Assembly (NCBI GenBank): GCA_004551485.1
Contig: SBLD01000002.1
Location: forward strand, 1 to 64,000
Origin: Billgrantia azerbaijanica
Lineage (GTDB): Bacteria; Pseudomonadota; Gammaproteobacteria; Pseudomonadales; Halomonadaceae
DNA length: 64,000 nucleotides
Direction of reading: 5' to 3'
The position numbers and the translations under genes are program-made. A model generated the notes under the pieces. The model saw nothing but the letters and a program-made list of their open reading frames with translations. It did no database searches and had not been told where the DNA came from. The number at the start of each line of letters is the position of its first letter. The stretch's first letter is position 1. Below are positions 53,690 through 62,691 of the stretch, piece by piece.

Positions 53690-54457
53690 TCAGCAGTGCG
53701 CCTTGAACCTCAGCCGCACATAGTCGGCCGTCCAGTTGCCGTGGCTGTCGCACAGGCTGGGGGTCAGCCAGGCGCGGGCATTGTCCAGCACCGCCTCGCG
53801 CACGTCATCCTCGAGACCGTACACGAAGGGGCCAGCGAAGGTGGCGAGCCAGCCGGCCATGTCGGTGGGCAACGGCGTGGGGCGGGGCATCAGCTCGATG
53901 GTGTCGACGGTGAAGCCGGCGCTTTCGAGCATCTCGCGGTACTCTCCGACCGTGGGGAAGTACCAGGGAAAGCGCTCCGCGGCGCTGATGCCGCGAAACT
54001 GCAGGGCGGCGATCAGGGCGGTGCAGATCGCCGCGACGTTGCCGTGACCGCCCAGCTCGGCGACGAAGCGCCCCCCCGGCTTCAGTGCGCGCCGCACCCC
54101 GGCGATCACCGCCTCGTGGTTGCGCATCCAGTGCAGGGCGGCGTTGCTGAACACGGCGTCGAACTCGTGCTCGAAGGCGAGGCGATGGGCGTCCATCTGC
54201 CGGGCATCCAGGCCGCGGGCCTGGGCAGTGCCGACCATGTCGGCCGAGGCATCGACCCCGACGAGAGTGGCGCCGGACTTGGCCAGGACCTCGGTCAAGG
54301 TGCCGTCGCCACAGCCCAGGTCGAGGATGCGCTCGCCGGGCTGGGGGGCGAGCCATTCGGCCACGATGTTGCCCAAGGCCGGCACGAAGTCGGCGTGCCG
54401 GGCATAGAGATGGGCATTCCAGTGCTGGCCGGGGGCGTTGTGCGGGGCATGGGTCAT
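53690..54457 (-). CDS. Class I SAM-dependent methyltransferase
   Basis: A 255-residue methyltransferase. The SAM site is ILDLGCGDGTLTEVLAKSGATLVGVDAS (motif I, about residues 43-70), with FSNAALHWMRNHEAVIAGVRRALKPGGRFVAELGGHGN as motifs III and post-I. This pattern resembles trans-aconitate 2-methyltransferase and related small-molecule methyltransferases. The substrate is not assigned. The gene is next to the nitrilase relic and importer 2 but transcribed on its own. Confidence 0.85.
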   Translation of the reverse strand: MTHAPHNAPGQHWNAHLYARHADFVPALGNIVAEWLAPQPGERILDLGCGDGTLTEVLAKSGATLVGVDASADMVGTAQARGLDARQMDAHRLAFEHEFDAVFSNAALHWMRNHEAVIAGVRRALKPGGRFVAELGGHGNVAAICTALIAALQFRGISAAERFPWYFPTVGEYREMLESAGFTVDTIELMPRPTPLPTDMAGWLATFAGPFVYGLEDDVREAVLDNARAWLTPSLCDSHGNWTADYVRLRFKAHC

Positions 54458-54513
54458 GGGCGGCTCCGAGGTTCGAGGCAGGATACGTGCCGTATTGTCT
54501 TCAGATTAACTCA

Positions 54514-54567
54514 TTACCGATACTGATACCCGGCCATCAACTCGCGAATCGGTGGGGTGTCGGGTCG
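54514..54567 (-). pseudogene. Relic of a nitrilase gene (C-terminal end)
   Basis: Read on the minus strand this gives PDTPPIRELMAGYQYR followed by TAA, against DADTPLIRELMAGYR at the C-terminus of the nitrilase gene 38767-39609. Nothing further upstream of the relic remains because the OpuC binding-protein gene starts there, separated only by the MITE-like insert. In locus 1 a nitrilase gene also lies downstream of the corresponding binding protein, so this marks an ancestral operon order with deletion. Confidence 0.8.
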
Positions 54568-54578
54568 ATTACAGCAGG

Positions 54579-54719
54579 CAGGGCAATCGCATGATGTCTT
54601 GCTTTCTCATCGAACGGCTTCTGATTGGCAAGGAATGGCTTGTGGGAGGCCGCTGAAGCGGCCTCCCACAGCAGGACTCACCAGTCGTCGAGAGACATTC
54701 TTGTCGTGCGATTGCCCTG
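54579..54719. mobile_element. MITE-like element, 141 bp, with 13-bp terminal inverted repeats
   Basis: Bounded by perfect 13-bp inverted repeats CAGGGCAATCGCA (54579-54591) and TGCGATTGCCCTG (54707-54719), flanked by 10-bp direct repeats TTACAGCAGG. No coding capacity. It carries in its middle a GTGGGAGG-type hairpin (54641-54670). Termini beginning CAGGG with 8-10 bp duplications would suit an ISAs1-type transposase, though that attribution is from memory. It landed at the end of the binding-protein gene without changing its reading frame, because the target duplication restored the stop. Confidence 0.85.
54641..54670. repeat. Perfect GTGGGAGG-type hairpin inside the MITE-like element
   Basis: TGTGGGAGGCCGC / GCGGCCTCCCACA, a 13-bp stem with loop TGAA. 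Its arms are the termini of the larger repeats at 17191-22843. It may be a short derivative of that family nested in the MITE-like element, and could serve as a 3' hairpin for importer 2. Confidence 0.8.
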
Positions 54720-55601
54720 TTACAGCAGGTCGTGTTCCTGCAGGAAGCTCTCCGCGACGCGCTCGATGGTCTCGCGCTCCACGTCAACCCGGGCGTTGAG
54801 CTCGGCCATGGTCGCGTCGTCGAGCAGGGTGGAGAGGGCGTTCATCTGCTTCTCGAGCTCGGGGAACTGCGCCAGCGTATCCTGGCGGACCACCGGGGTC
54901 AGGGCGTAGGCCGGGAAGAAGCCCTGGTCGTCCTCCAGCACGTGGAAGTCGAAGGCGGGGATGCGGCCGTCGGTGGCGAACACCAGGCCCACGTCGACCT
55001 GGCCATCGCGCAGCGCCTGGTAGACGAGGCCGGAGTCCATGCGGCTGACGTCGCCGCGGCTGACGCGGAAGTCATAGGCCTGCTGCAGCGGCCGCCAGCC
55101 GTCGTCGCGGGCGTAGAACTCGGCGTTGAGGGCGAAGGTGAGTTCCTCGCCGTCGTTGACCGCCGCGGCGAGGTCGGAGAGCGTCAGGATGCCGCGCTCC
55201 TCGGCATCCGCCTCGCGCATGGCCAGGGCGTAGGTGTTGTTGGCGTCCGACGGCGCCAGCCACACCAGCCCCTTCTCGGCATCGAGCTCCTTGACGCGCT
55301 GGTAGGTCTCCTCGGGGCCGAGGGGTTCGGTGACGTCGTTGTAGTTGATCAGAGAAGTGCCGGTGTACTCCCAGTAGAGGTCGATCTGGCCGTTCTCCTG
55401 GGCCTGGCGCAGCACCGCCGAGCCCATGCCGGCGCGGCTGTCCACCTCGTAGCCGAGTCCCTCCAGGTACTGGGTGGTCATGCTGGCGAGGATCTGCTGT
55501 TCGGTGAAGTTCTTGCCGCCCACCACGATCTCCTGGCCCTGGGCGGTGGCCAGCGAGCCGGCCAGGGCCAGGCCGGTGAGGGTTGTCATCAGGCGTTTCA
55601 T
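54720..55601 (-). CDS. OpuC/OsmF-type ABC transporter substrate-binding protein (importer 2)
   Basis: A 293-residue paralogue of the protein at 41068-41949 with the same length. Signal peptide KRLMTTLTGLALAGSLATAQG; mature VVGGKNFTEQQILASMTTQYLEGLGYEVDSRAGMGSAVLRQAQENGQIDLYWEYTGTSL. Most changes lie in the surface half after residue 150 and near the signal peptide, while the ligand-site segments are kept, so the substrate range is probably close. Its stop codon sits in the target duplication of the MITE-like insert. Confidence 0.92.
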   Translation of the reverse strand: MKRLMTTLTGLALAGSLATAQGQEIVVGGKNFTEQQILASMTTQYLEGLGYEVDSRAGMGSAVLRQAQENGQIDLYWEYTGTSLINYNDVTEPLGPEETYQRVKELDAEKGLVWLAPSDANNTYALAMREADAEERGILTLSDLAAAVNDGEELTFALNAEFYARDDGWRPLQQAYDFRVSRGDVSRMDSGLVYQALRDGQVDVGLVFATDGRIPAFDFHVLEDDQGFFPAYALTPVVRQDTLAQFPELEKQMNALSTLLDDATMAELNARVDVERETIERVAESFLQEHDLL

Positions 55602-55659
55602 GGGACGGTTCTCCTTGGGTTGCGCGTTGTGAATCGTCGGTTGCGAGGCAGGGGTGGCC

Positions 55660-56391
55660 TCAGGCGCGGGAAGGGTTGACCCCGCGCGGGACCACGAGGA
55701 AGGCGACGGTGGCGATGACGGCGTCGACCACGATCGCCAGCAGCGCCGTGGGGATGGCGCCGGCCAGCATCATCACCGGCTCGTAGAGGTCGATGCCGGT
55801 GAAGATAAGCTCGCCGAGCCCCCCGGCGCCGATCAGGAAGGCCAGCGGCACGGTGCCCACGTTGATGGTCAGCGCCGTGCGGATGCCGGCGAAGATCACG
55901 TAGAGGGCGTTGGGCAGCTCGACCTTGACCAGGCGCTGCAGCGGCGACATGCCGATGCCGGCGGCGGCCTCGAGCAGCGCCGGGTTGACCCCCTTGAGGC
56001 CGGCGTAGGTGTTGCGGGCGATGGGCAGCAGGGTGGCGACGAACAGCCCGAACACCGCCGGCACCGTGCCGATGCCGAGAAAGCTCATGGAGAGCGCCAG
56101 CACCGCCAGGGTGGGGATGGTGGTGCCGACGTTGAGCACCTGCATCAGGCTCTCGGCCACCCCGGCCATGGTGGGGCGCGACAGCACGATGCCGAGCGGC
56201 ACCGCGAAGCCGATCGCCAGGCCGCCGGAGACCGCGGTGAGCCACAGGTGTTCGCCGAGCAGGTAGCGGACGTCCGGAAGGTACCACAGGAAATCGTCGA
56301 TGACCCCGCTCGCGTGGCTCCACACGCCGGCGAAGAACACCGCCACCAGGAGCAGCGCACGCAGGGCCCCTTTCAGGGTCTGGATGGGCAT
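55660..56391 (-). CDS. OpuC-type ABC permease (YehY-like, importer 2)
   Basis: A 243-residue paralogue of 41991-42722 with the same length. The N-terminal segment (LLLVAVFFAGVWSHASG) differs, while the C-terminal coupling loop (EAAAGIGMSPLQRLVKVELPNALYVIFAGIRTALTINVGTVPLAFLIGAGGLGELIF) is nearly unchanged. The ATPase gene lies 4 bp upstream and the binding protein 58 bp downstream. Confidence 0.9.
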   Translation of the reverse strand: MPIQTLKGALRALLLVAVFFAGVWSHASGVIDDFLWYLPDVRYLLGEHLWLTAVSGGLAIGFAVPLGIVLSRPTMAGVAESLMQVLNVGTTIPTLAVLALSMSFLGIGTVPAVFGLFVATLLPIARNTYAGLKGVNPALLEAAAGIGMSPLQRLVKVELPNALYVIFAGIRTALTINVGTVPLAFLIGAGGLGELIFTGIDLYEPVMMLAGAIPTALLAIVVDAVIATVAFLVVPRGVNPSRA

Positions 56392-56395
56392 CGGC

Positions 56396-57556
56396 TCACT
56401 CCTTGAGGGCGGGGTGGGGGGTACGGTCGTCGCCCTGGCGCGCCCGGAAGCGCGCGCCCAGGTGGCTGGTCATGGCGCGCTGGGTGATCTGCCCGCACAC
56501 GCGCCCCTCCTCGTCGACGCAGGGCAGCCAGGTGATGTCGTGGGCGAACATCAGCGAGGCGGCCTTGCGCAGGTCGTCGTCCAGGCCGACCACCGCGGGC
56601 ACCGCCTGGAAGTGGTCGCGGCAGTAGCCCTTGGTGGTGCGCGCTACCGAGCGGCCGATGATGCCGGCCGGCTGGCCGCGCTCGTTGACCATGAGGATGG
56701 CGTTCTGGTAGCCGAAGTCGTCGATCTTCGCCAGGGCCGTCTGCAAGGTGTCGCCCGGGCTCACCGTGCCGATCTCGTCGGTGACGATCTCGCGCACCTT
56801 GACCAGGTTGAGGCGCTTGAGCGCGCGGTCCTCGCCGAGGAAGGACTCCACGAACGCGTTCTTCGGCGCCGCCAGCAGGTCGTCGGGAGTGGCGTACTGC
56901 ACCAGCCGTCCCTCGCGGAACACCGCGATGCGATCGCCCATCTTGATCGCCTCGTCGATGTCGTGGCTGACGAACATGATGGTCTTCCTGAGTTCCTGCT
57001 GCATCTTGAGGAACTCGTCCTGGATCACCGCGCGGTTGATCGGGTCGATGGCGCCGAAGGGCTCGTCCATCAGCATCACCGGCGGGTCGGCGGCGAGCGC
57101 CCGGGCCACGCCGATGCGCTGTTGCTGGCCACCGGAGAGCTCGCTGGGGTAGCGCTTGAGGAAGGCGTCGGGCTCCAGGGCGATCATCGCCATCATCTCG
57201 CGGGCACGGGCCTTGTAGCGCGCCTTGTCCCAGCCCAGCAGGCGGGGCACCACGGTGATGTTCTCCTCGATGGTCATGTTGGGGAAGAGCCCGATCTGCT
57301 GGATCACGTAACCGAGGTTGCGGCGCAGCTCCTGGGTATCCAGACCGGAGGTGTCCTCGCCGTCGATGAATACCTTGCCCGAGGTGGGCCGGATGATGCG
57401 GTTGATCATCTTCAGCGTCGTCGTCTTGCCGCACCCGGAGGGGCCGAGCAGGATGCAGATCTCGCCGGCGGGCACCTCCATGCTGATGTGGTCGGCGGCG
57501 ACCACGGCACCCTTGGGCGTGTCGAAGACCTTGGTCAGGTTGTCGAGCTGGATCAT
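56396..57556 (-). CDS. OpuC-type ABC ATPase with CBS domains (importer 2)
   Basis: A 386-residue paralogue of 42726-43871 (Walker A GPSGCGKTT, ELSGGQQQRIGVARALA, MLMDEPFGAIDPI). ATG at 57556 aligns exactly with that of copy 1; longer in-frame extensions upstream belong to the permease gene region and are not real. The CBS part ends with a slightly longer tail (RARQGDDRTPHPALKE). Parts of the coding DNA near 56930-57120 are identical to copy 1 for long runs, which fits recent duplication or gene conversion. Confidence 0.94.
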   Translation of the reverse strand: MIQLDNLTKVFDTPKGAVVAADHISMEVPAGEICILLGPSGCGKTTTLKMINRIIRPTSGKVFIDGEDTSGLDTQELRRNLGYVIQQIGLFPNMTIEENITVVPRLLGWDKARYKARAREMMAMIALEPDAFLKRYPSELSGGQQQRIGVARALAADPPVMLMDEPFGAIDPINRAVIQDEFLKMQQELRKTIMFVSHDIDEAIKMGDRIAVFREGRLVQYATPDDLLAAPKNAFVESFLGEDRALKRLNLVKVREIVTDEIGTVSPGDTLQTALAKIDDFGYQNAILMVNERGQPAGIIGRSVARTTKGYCRDHFQAVPAVVGLDDDLRKAASLMFAHDITWLPCVDEEGRVCGQITQRAMTSHLGARFRARQGDDRTPHPALKE

Positions 57557-57591
57557 GGCGTTTCCTTGTGCGGGTACTGTCCCGCGGCACG

Positions 57592-58257
57592 TCAGGCGGT
57601 CTCGGCGGCGCGCTCCATGCCCTTGGGCGTCAGGGCCTTCTGCACGGCGAGCAGACCGTAGTCGACGACGATCGCCAGCAGGCTCACCGCCACCGCGCCG
57701 ACGATCAGCTGTCGGGGATCGGACTGCGAGATGCCGCGGCTGATGAAGGTGCCGAGCCCGCCGGCGCCGATGTAGGCGGCGATGGCCATCACGCCGATGT
57801 TGAGCACCACGGCGGTGCGCACCCCGGCCATGATCACCGGCACGGCGAGGGGAATCTCCACCATGCGCAGCCGCTGGTTGGGGCTCATGCCGATGCCGCG
57901 GGCCGCCTCGCGCAGCGCCGGGTTGACGTTGTTGATGGCCGTGTAGGTGTTGCGAATGATCGGCAGCTGCGAGTAGAGCAGCACGGCGATCACCGCCGGC
58001 ACGTAGCCGATGCCGTGGCCGATCAGCGAGAGCACCGGGATCATGATCCCGAACAGGGCGATGGAGGGGATGGTGACGATGATCGAGGCCACGTAGAGCA
58101 CGGCACGGGCTATACGTTCGCTGCGCGTGATGGCAATGCCGATGGGCACGCCGGTGAGGATGGCGATGCCCACGGCCACGCCCACCAGGGCGATGTGCTC
58201 GACGGTGCGGCCGAGCAGCAGGTTCAGGTTGTCCAGGGCGTACTGAATCAGTTCCAA
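57592..58257 (-). CDS. OpuC-type ABC permease (YehW-like, importer 2)
   Basis: A 221-residue paralogue of 43905-44570 with equal length. The codon at the place of the ATG of copy 1 is TTG (read from 58257), preceded by GGAGGAGAG at 8 bp, so TTG is taken as the start. It opens ELIQYALDNLNLLLGRTVEHIALVGVAVGIAILTGVPIGIAITRSERIAR. The panE gene lies about 110 bp upstream on the same strand, and could be read through. Confidence 0.88.
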   Translation of the reverse strand: MELIQYALDNLNLLLGRTVEHIALVGVAVGIAILTGVPIGIAITRSERIARAVLYVASIIVTIPSIALFGIMIPVLSLIGHGIGYVPAVIAVLLYSQLPIIRNTYTAINNVNPALREAARGIGMSPNQRLRMVEIPLAVPVIMAGVRTAVVLNIGVMAIAAYIGAGGLGTFISRGISQSDPRQLIVGAVAVSLLAIVVDYGLLAVQKALTPKGMERAAETA

Positions 58258-58370
58258 GCGCGCTCTCCTCCAGGCGCATGGCAAGGCCGGTGCAGGGGCC
58301 ATTTCCCCTGACTCAAGCGTAGTCGCTTCACAGCGACGGTGGGGGCCACGCCAGGGGCGGCGGGCGCGGC

Positions 58371-59303
58371 TCAACGTTCTCCGCGGGCGGCCAGCTCCTG
58401 CGGCAGCAGGGCGGCGTAGATCAGCGCATGCGCGGGAGTGGCGATGCCCGCTTCGCGACCCAGCCGGACCACGGCCCCGTTCTGGGACTCCAGCTCCGAG
58501 GGGCGGCCCGCCAGGATGTCGCGCTGCATGGAGGAGGTGCTCTCCGCCGGCATGGCGTCGATGAAGCGCATGGCGCGGGCCACGGCGTCCTCGGGGAAGG
58601 CCACCCCGTGGGCGCGGGCGACGGCGTCGATCTCGTCGAGCAGTTGCTCGATCAGCGCCCGCGTCTCGGGCAACTGCCGCGTCACGCCGAGCGACGCCCG
58701 GGTGATGCCGCCGATGCCGCTCATGGCGCAGATGAACAGGAACTTGCTCCACTGTGCGACCTGGATGTCGTCGGGGATCTCGGCGCTCAGCCCGCGGGCA
58801 CCGTCGAAGGCGGCCTTGAGGCGCTGGGTACGTTCGCTGCTGTGGTTGTCGCGCTCGCCGAAGCGGACGAAGGGGTCCACGCCGGCATGGCAGATCTGTC
58901 CGGGGCCCTTGCGCCAGGCCAGGATGCCGCACAGGCCGTCGAGCACCGGCGCCTCGCCCAGCACTTCGGCCAGGGTGTCGGCCGCCTCCACGCCGTTCTC
59001 GAGGGGCAGCACCATGGTGTCGGGACCGATCAGCGGGCGAGTCGCCTCGGCGGCCTCGCGCACCTGCCACGCCTTGACCGCCACGATCACGCAGTCCACC
59101 GGGCCCACCGTGGCGGGATCGTCGGTGGCCTGCACGGGATCGAGGGTGACGTTGCCCTTGATGCTCTCGACGCTCAGGCCGTCGCGCTGCATCGCCGCCA
59201 GGTGCTCGCCGCGGGCGATGAAGGTGACGTCCTCGCCGGCTTCGGCCAGGCGTGCGCCGAAGTAGCCGCCGACGCCGCCGCTGCCCATGATGGCGAATTT
59301 CAT
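58371..59303 (-). CDS. panE: 2-dehydropantoate 2-reductase (ketopantoate reductase family)
   Basis: A 310-residue reductase. NADPH site KFAIMGSGGVGGYFGARLAEAG at the N-terminus; PLENGVEA and QWSKFLFICAMSGIGGITRASLGV with the catalytic Lys; and SSMQRDILAGRPSELESQNGAVVRLGREAGIATPAHALIYAAL at the C-terminus. PanE reduces ketopantoate to pantoate for coenzyme A. Paralogues exist in many genomes, so it may instead reduce another 2-oxo acid. ATG at 59303 with AGGAGGCAGC before it. Confidence 0.88.
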   Translation of the reverse strand: MKFAIMGSGGVGGYFGARLAEAGEDVTFIARGEHLAAMQRDGLSVESIKGNVTLDPVQATDDPATVGPVDCVIVAVKAWQVREAAEATRPLIGPDTMVLPLENGVEAADTLAEVLGEAPVLDGLCGILAWRKGPGQICHAGVDPFVRFGERDNHSSERTQRLKAAFDGARGLSAEIPDDIQVAQWSKFLFICAMSGIGGITRASLGVTRQLPETRALIEQLLDEIDAVARAHGVAFPEDAVARAMRFIDAMPAESTSSMQRDILAGRPSELESQNGAVVRLGREAGIATPAHALIYAALLPQELAARGER

Positions 59304-59401
59304 GCTGCCTCCTCCGTTGCGACCTGCCTCCCTGGAGCATAGCGGCAAACGGAGTGGTGGATAGGCCGCCGGCACCGCGGCGCCGTTTCGTCGATGGCCG
59401 C

Positions 59402-59854
59402 TCACTCGGACGACCAGTGCCGCTGCATCTCGAGAAAGGTGAGGGAAGCCGACCAGGTGATCAGCATGAAGCCGGTGAGCGCCTCGGTGCCCATCAGGAA
59501 ACGCACCGGGCCCTGGGGCACCAGGTCGCCGTAGCCCAGGGTGGTGTAGGTGATGGCTGAAAAATAGACGTAGTCGAAGAAGTTGGCCACCGAGATACCG
59601 CCCAGGCCGCCGGCCAGGGGGTGCTCCAGCAGCAGGGCCGTGGCTGCGGCGAAGAGCCAGATCTCGGCCACGTGAGCAGCGAAGAGCCCGAAGATCAGCA
59701 CGAGGAAGCGGCGGCGCAGCGAGCGGTGGGAGAGCCGCTTCTGCCGCCACAGGCGGATCGAGGCCTCGTAGTGCAGCAGGATGCAGGCCACGACGGTGAT
59801 GAGGGTGGTACCCACGGCCCACAGGTGGCCGGCATCCAGGGGAACATCGAACAT
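59402..59854 (-). CDS. Two-TM-type potassium channel protein
   Basis: A 150-residue small channel subunit. The selectivity filter TTLGYGD (about residues 103-109) lies between two membrane segments (ANFFDYVYFSAI and RFLMGTEALTGFMLITWSASL), preceded by two hydrophobic segments (about 10-30 and 50-75). No RCK/TrkA-N domain is attached, so gating is not evident. It may form K+ leak channels and help ion balance under osmotic change. Start at 59854; divergent from the phosphorylase gene by about 200 bp. Confidence 0.9.
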   Translation of the reverse strand: MFDVPLDAGHLWAVGTTLITVVACILLHYEASIRLWRQKRLSHRSLRRRFLVLIFGLFAAHVAEIWLFAAATALLLEHPLAGGLGGISVANFFDYVYFSAITYTTLGYGDLVPQGPVRFLMGTEALTGFMLITWSASLTFLEMQRHWSSE

Positions 59855-60051
59855 GGGGCGTTCCGGTCGTTGGGATCAGGCCAGCCTAGCGTGCTTTGCG
59901 GGTAGCGTTAAGTGACTGGTTCGTTGGGCTTGTCGACCGGCCAGGGAAGGGCGCATGACGCCTTGTCGGGGGGCTGCTAGGATGGGGCCAACCGTCACAT
60001 CCGTGTCATAGTCGTCGGCTGGCGCCGGCGCATGCTGCAGGGACAGCCGCC

Positions 60052-61632
60052 ATGAACACGACCCGGTCGTCCGTCGCGCCCCTGGACGATGCGCTCTCGC
60101 CGCTCGCGCTCAAGCGGGTGGGCATCGACACCTACCGCGAGAACGTCGCCTACCTGCACCGCGACTGCGATCTCTACCGCGCCGAGGGCTTCCAGGCGCT
60201 CGCCAAGGTAGAGGTACGCGCCAACGGCCAGCGCATCCTGGCGAGCCTCAACGTGGTGGACGATGCCGCCATCGTCAGCTGTGGGCAGCTCGGCCTCTCG
60301 GAGGATGCCTTCCATGCCCTGGGGGTCGAGGAGGGGCATCCGGTGAGCGTCTCCCAGGCCGAGCCGCCGGCGTCGATCCCCGCCCTGCACCGCAAGATTG
60401 CCGGCGAGCGCCTGTCGCGCGAGGACTTTTGCGCCATCGTCCGCGACATTGCCGAGCTGCGCTACTCCAAGATCGAGCTCACTGCCTTCGTGGTCGCCTG
60501 CGACCGCGGCGAGCTCGACCGCGAGGAGGTCTTCTACCTGAGCGACGCCATGAGTCGAGTGGGGCGCCGTCTCGACTGGCACGAGCACCCGGTGGTCGAC
60601 AAGCACTGCATCGGCGGCATCCCCGGCAACCGCACCTCGCTGCTGGTGGTGCCCATCGTCGCCGCCCACGGCCTGCTGTGTCCCAAGACCTCGTCGCGGG
60701 CCATCACCTCGCCGGCCGGCACCGCCGACACCATGGAGGTGCTGGCCGACGTCGACCTGCCGTTCGACACCCTCGGCGAGATCGTGCGCACCCACCGCGG
60801 CTGCCTGGCATGGGGCGGCACCAGTCAGCTCTCGCCGGCCGACGACGTGCTGATCGCCGTGGAGCGGCCGCTCTCCATCGACTCGCCCGGGCAGATGGTC
60901 GCCTCCATCCTCTCCAAGAAGGTGGCGGCCGGCTCCACCCACCTGCTGCTCGACATCCCCGTGGGGCCGCATGCCAAGGTGCGCTCCATGCCTGAGGCGC
61001 GCCAACTGCGCAAGCTCTTCGAGTACGTCGCCAAGTGCATGGGACTCACCCTCGACGTGGTGATCACCGACGGTCGCCAGCCCATCGGCCGCGGCATCGG
61101 CCCGGTGCTCGAGGCGCGCGACGCCATGCGCGTGCTCACCAACCACCCCGAGGCGCCCATGGACCTGCGCCAGAAGGCGCTGCGCCTGGCCGGCCGCATG
61201 CTCGAGTTCGACCCCGACGTGCGCGGCGGTGACGGCTTTGCCATCGCCCGGGACATCCTCGACTCCGGGCGGGCGCTGGACAAGATGCGCGCCATCATCG
61301 TCGCCCAGGGCGACAAGGCCTTCGATCCCGAGGCCCCGCCGCTGGCGCCGCAGTGGTTCGACGTGATCGCCCCTCGGGCTGGCGTGGTCACCGCGCTGGA
61401 CAACCTGAAGCTGGCGCGCATCGCCCGCCTGGCCGGGGCTCCCAAGGCGGCCGGCGCCGGCGTGGAGATGCGGGTGCGCATCGGCGATACGGTCGAGGCC
61501 GGGGAGTCGCTCTATCGCGTCTACGCCGCCTACCGCAACGAGCTCGCCTTCGCCCACCAGTCCAGCGAGCGCGACAACGGCGTCACCCTCGGCAATGCCG
61601 AGGAGATCCAACGCCCCAACGTGGAGTTCTGA
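60052..61632 (+). CDS. Thymidine/AMP phosphorylase family protein (archaeal-type)
   Basis: A 526-residue nucleoside phosphorylase. An N-terminal domain of about 90 residues ([21 protein letters not shown]) precedes the phosphorylase core, as in archaeal AMP phosphorylase. Core blocks are [112 protein letters not shown] and [20 protein letters not shown]. It phosphorolyses a nucleoside or NMP to a base and a ribose phosphate. The stop overlaps the start of a PRPP synthetase gene, which ties it to ribose-phosphate recycling. Confidence 0.85.
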   Translation: MNTTRSSVAPLDDALSPLALKRVGIDTYRENVAYLHRDCDLYRAEGFQALAKVEVRANGQRILASLNVVDDAAIVSCGQLGLSEDAFHALGVEEGHPVSVSQAEPPASIPALHRKIAGERLSREDFCAIVRDIAELRYSKIELTAFVVACDRGELDREEVFYLSDAMSRVGRRLDWHEHPVVDKHCIGGIPGNRTSLLVVPIVAAHGLLCPKTSSRAITSPAGTADTMEVLADVDLPFDTLGEIVRTHRGCLAWGGTSQLSPADDVLIAVERPLSIDSPGQMVASILSKKVAAGSTHLLLDIPVGPHAKVRSMPEARQLRKLFEYVAKCMGLTLDVVITDGRQPIGRGIGPVLEARDAMRVLTNHPEAPMDLRQKALRLAGRMLEFDPDVRGGDGFAIARDILDSGRALDKMRAIIVAQGDKAFDPEAPPLAPQWFDVIAPRAGVVTALDNLKLARIARLAGAPKAAGAGVEMRVRIGDTVEAGESLYRVYAAYRNELAFAHQSSERDNGVTLGNAEEIQRPNVEF

Positions 61633-62528
61633 TGACCACTGCGCTGCTGCACTTTCCCGACGAGGCGGCGCCGGCACGGCGCCTGGCCGAGGCCGCGGGG
61701 CTCGCCGTCCATGTCGTCGAGCGCCACCGCTTTCCCGACGAGGAACTCAAGCTGCGCCTGCCCTTCGCCGGGGTGGGCGAGGTCCCGCAGACGCTGGTGC
61801 TCTACCGCAGCCTCGACCGACCCAACGACAAGCTCGTCGAGCTACTGCTGATCGCCCGCCATGCGCGCGCCCAGGGCGTGGCGCGACTGGTGCTGGTGGC
61901 GCCCTACCTCGCCTACATGCGCCAGGACACCGCCTTCCAGCCGGGTGAAATCGTCAGCCAGACCATCGTCGGCAGCTTTCTGGCCGAGCTCTTCGATGCG
62001 GTGATCACCGTCGATCCCCATCTGCACCGCATCGAGCGGCTCGACCAGGCGATCCCCCTCGAGCACGCCATCGCCCTCTCCGGGGCGGAGCGCCTCGCAG
62101 CGCTGATCGCCGCGAAGCGTGACGCGCCTCTGCTGCTCGGTCCCGATGCCGAGGCGTACCAGTGGGTGGCCCGCGCCGCGGCGGCGACCGGCTTCGCCTT
62201 CGACGTCTGCCGCAAGGTGCGCCATGGCGACCGTGAGGTGGAGATCGCCCTGCCCGGGATCGACGTCAACGGCCGCCGGGTGGTACTGATGGATGACGTC
62301 GCCAGTTCCGGCCACACCCTGGCCCGCGCCGCCGAGCAGCTGCTTCGGGCCGGTGCCGCCTCCGTGGATGTGGCCATCACCCATGCGCTTTTCGCCGGCG
62401 ATGCCCTGACGGTGCTCGAGGCCGCCGGGGTGGGCGAGGTGTGGAGCACCGATTGCATTGCCCACGCGAGCAATGCCATTACCATGGCGCCGCTGCTGGC
62501 CGGGGCCCTGCGGGATGTGCTGCCGTGA
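61632..62528 (+). CDS. Ribose-phosphate pyrophosphokinase-like protein
   Basis: A 298-residue PRPP-synthetase-family protein. Landmarks: FPDEELKLRLP, SLDRPNDKLVELLLIARHARAQGVARLVLVAPYLAYMRQDTAFQPGEIVSQTIVGSFL, AVITVDPHLHR and VVLMDDVASSGHTLARAAEQL (PRPP loop). It differs from housekeeping PrsA in lacking the usual long VVVSPDVGG segment, reading LLLGPDAEAYQW instead. It starts 1 bp inside the phosphorylase stop (TGATG). The pair may convert ribose phosphates from the phosphorylase to PRPP. Confidence 0.85.
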   Translation: MTTALLHFPDEAAPARRLAEAAGLAVHVVERHRFPDEELKLRLPFAGVGEVPQTLVLYRSLDRPNDKLVELLLIARHARAQGVARLVLVAPYLAYMRQDTAFQPGEIVSQTIVGSFLAELFDAVITVDPHLHRIERLDQAIPLEHAIALSGAERLAALIAAKRDAPLLLGPDAEAYQWVARAAAATGFAFDVCRKVRHGDREVEIALPGIDVNGRRVVLMDDVASSGHTLARAAEQLLRAGAASVDVAITHALFAGDALTVLEAAGVGEVWSTDCIAHASNAITMAPLLAGALRDVLP

Positions 62529-62691
62529 GCCGGCCGAGCGGAACCGCTCTCTGACCGCATGCGATGGAGCGCGCGAACGATGACAAGGAACGGGGCGCGT
62601 GGCGACGGCCCCGATGGGAACGACCCGCCTGCCGCAGGCGGTGCCGATTGCCGGCAGCCCGCCGCAGGCTAGTAAACAGGAGGTGAGAGGG

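Larger units (their letters stand above)
54569..54729. repeat. 10-bp direct repeats flanking the MITE-like element (target duplication)
   Basis: TTACAGCAGG at 54569-54578 and again at 54720-54729 exactly flank the inverted-repeat element. The second copy contains the stop codon of the importer-2 binding-protein gene (TAA on the minus strand). Confidence 0.85.
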
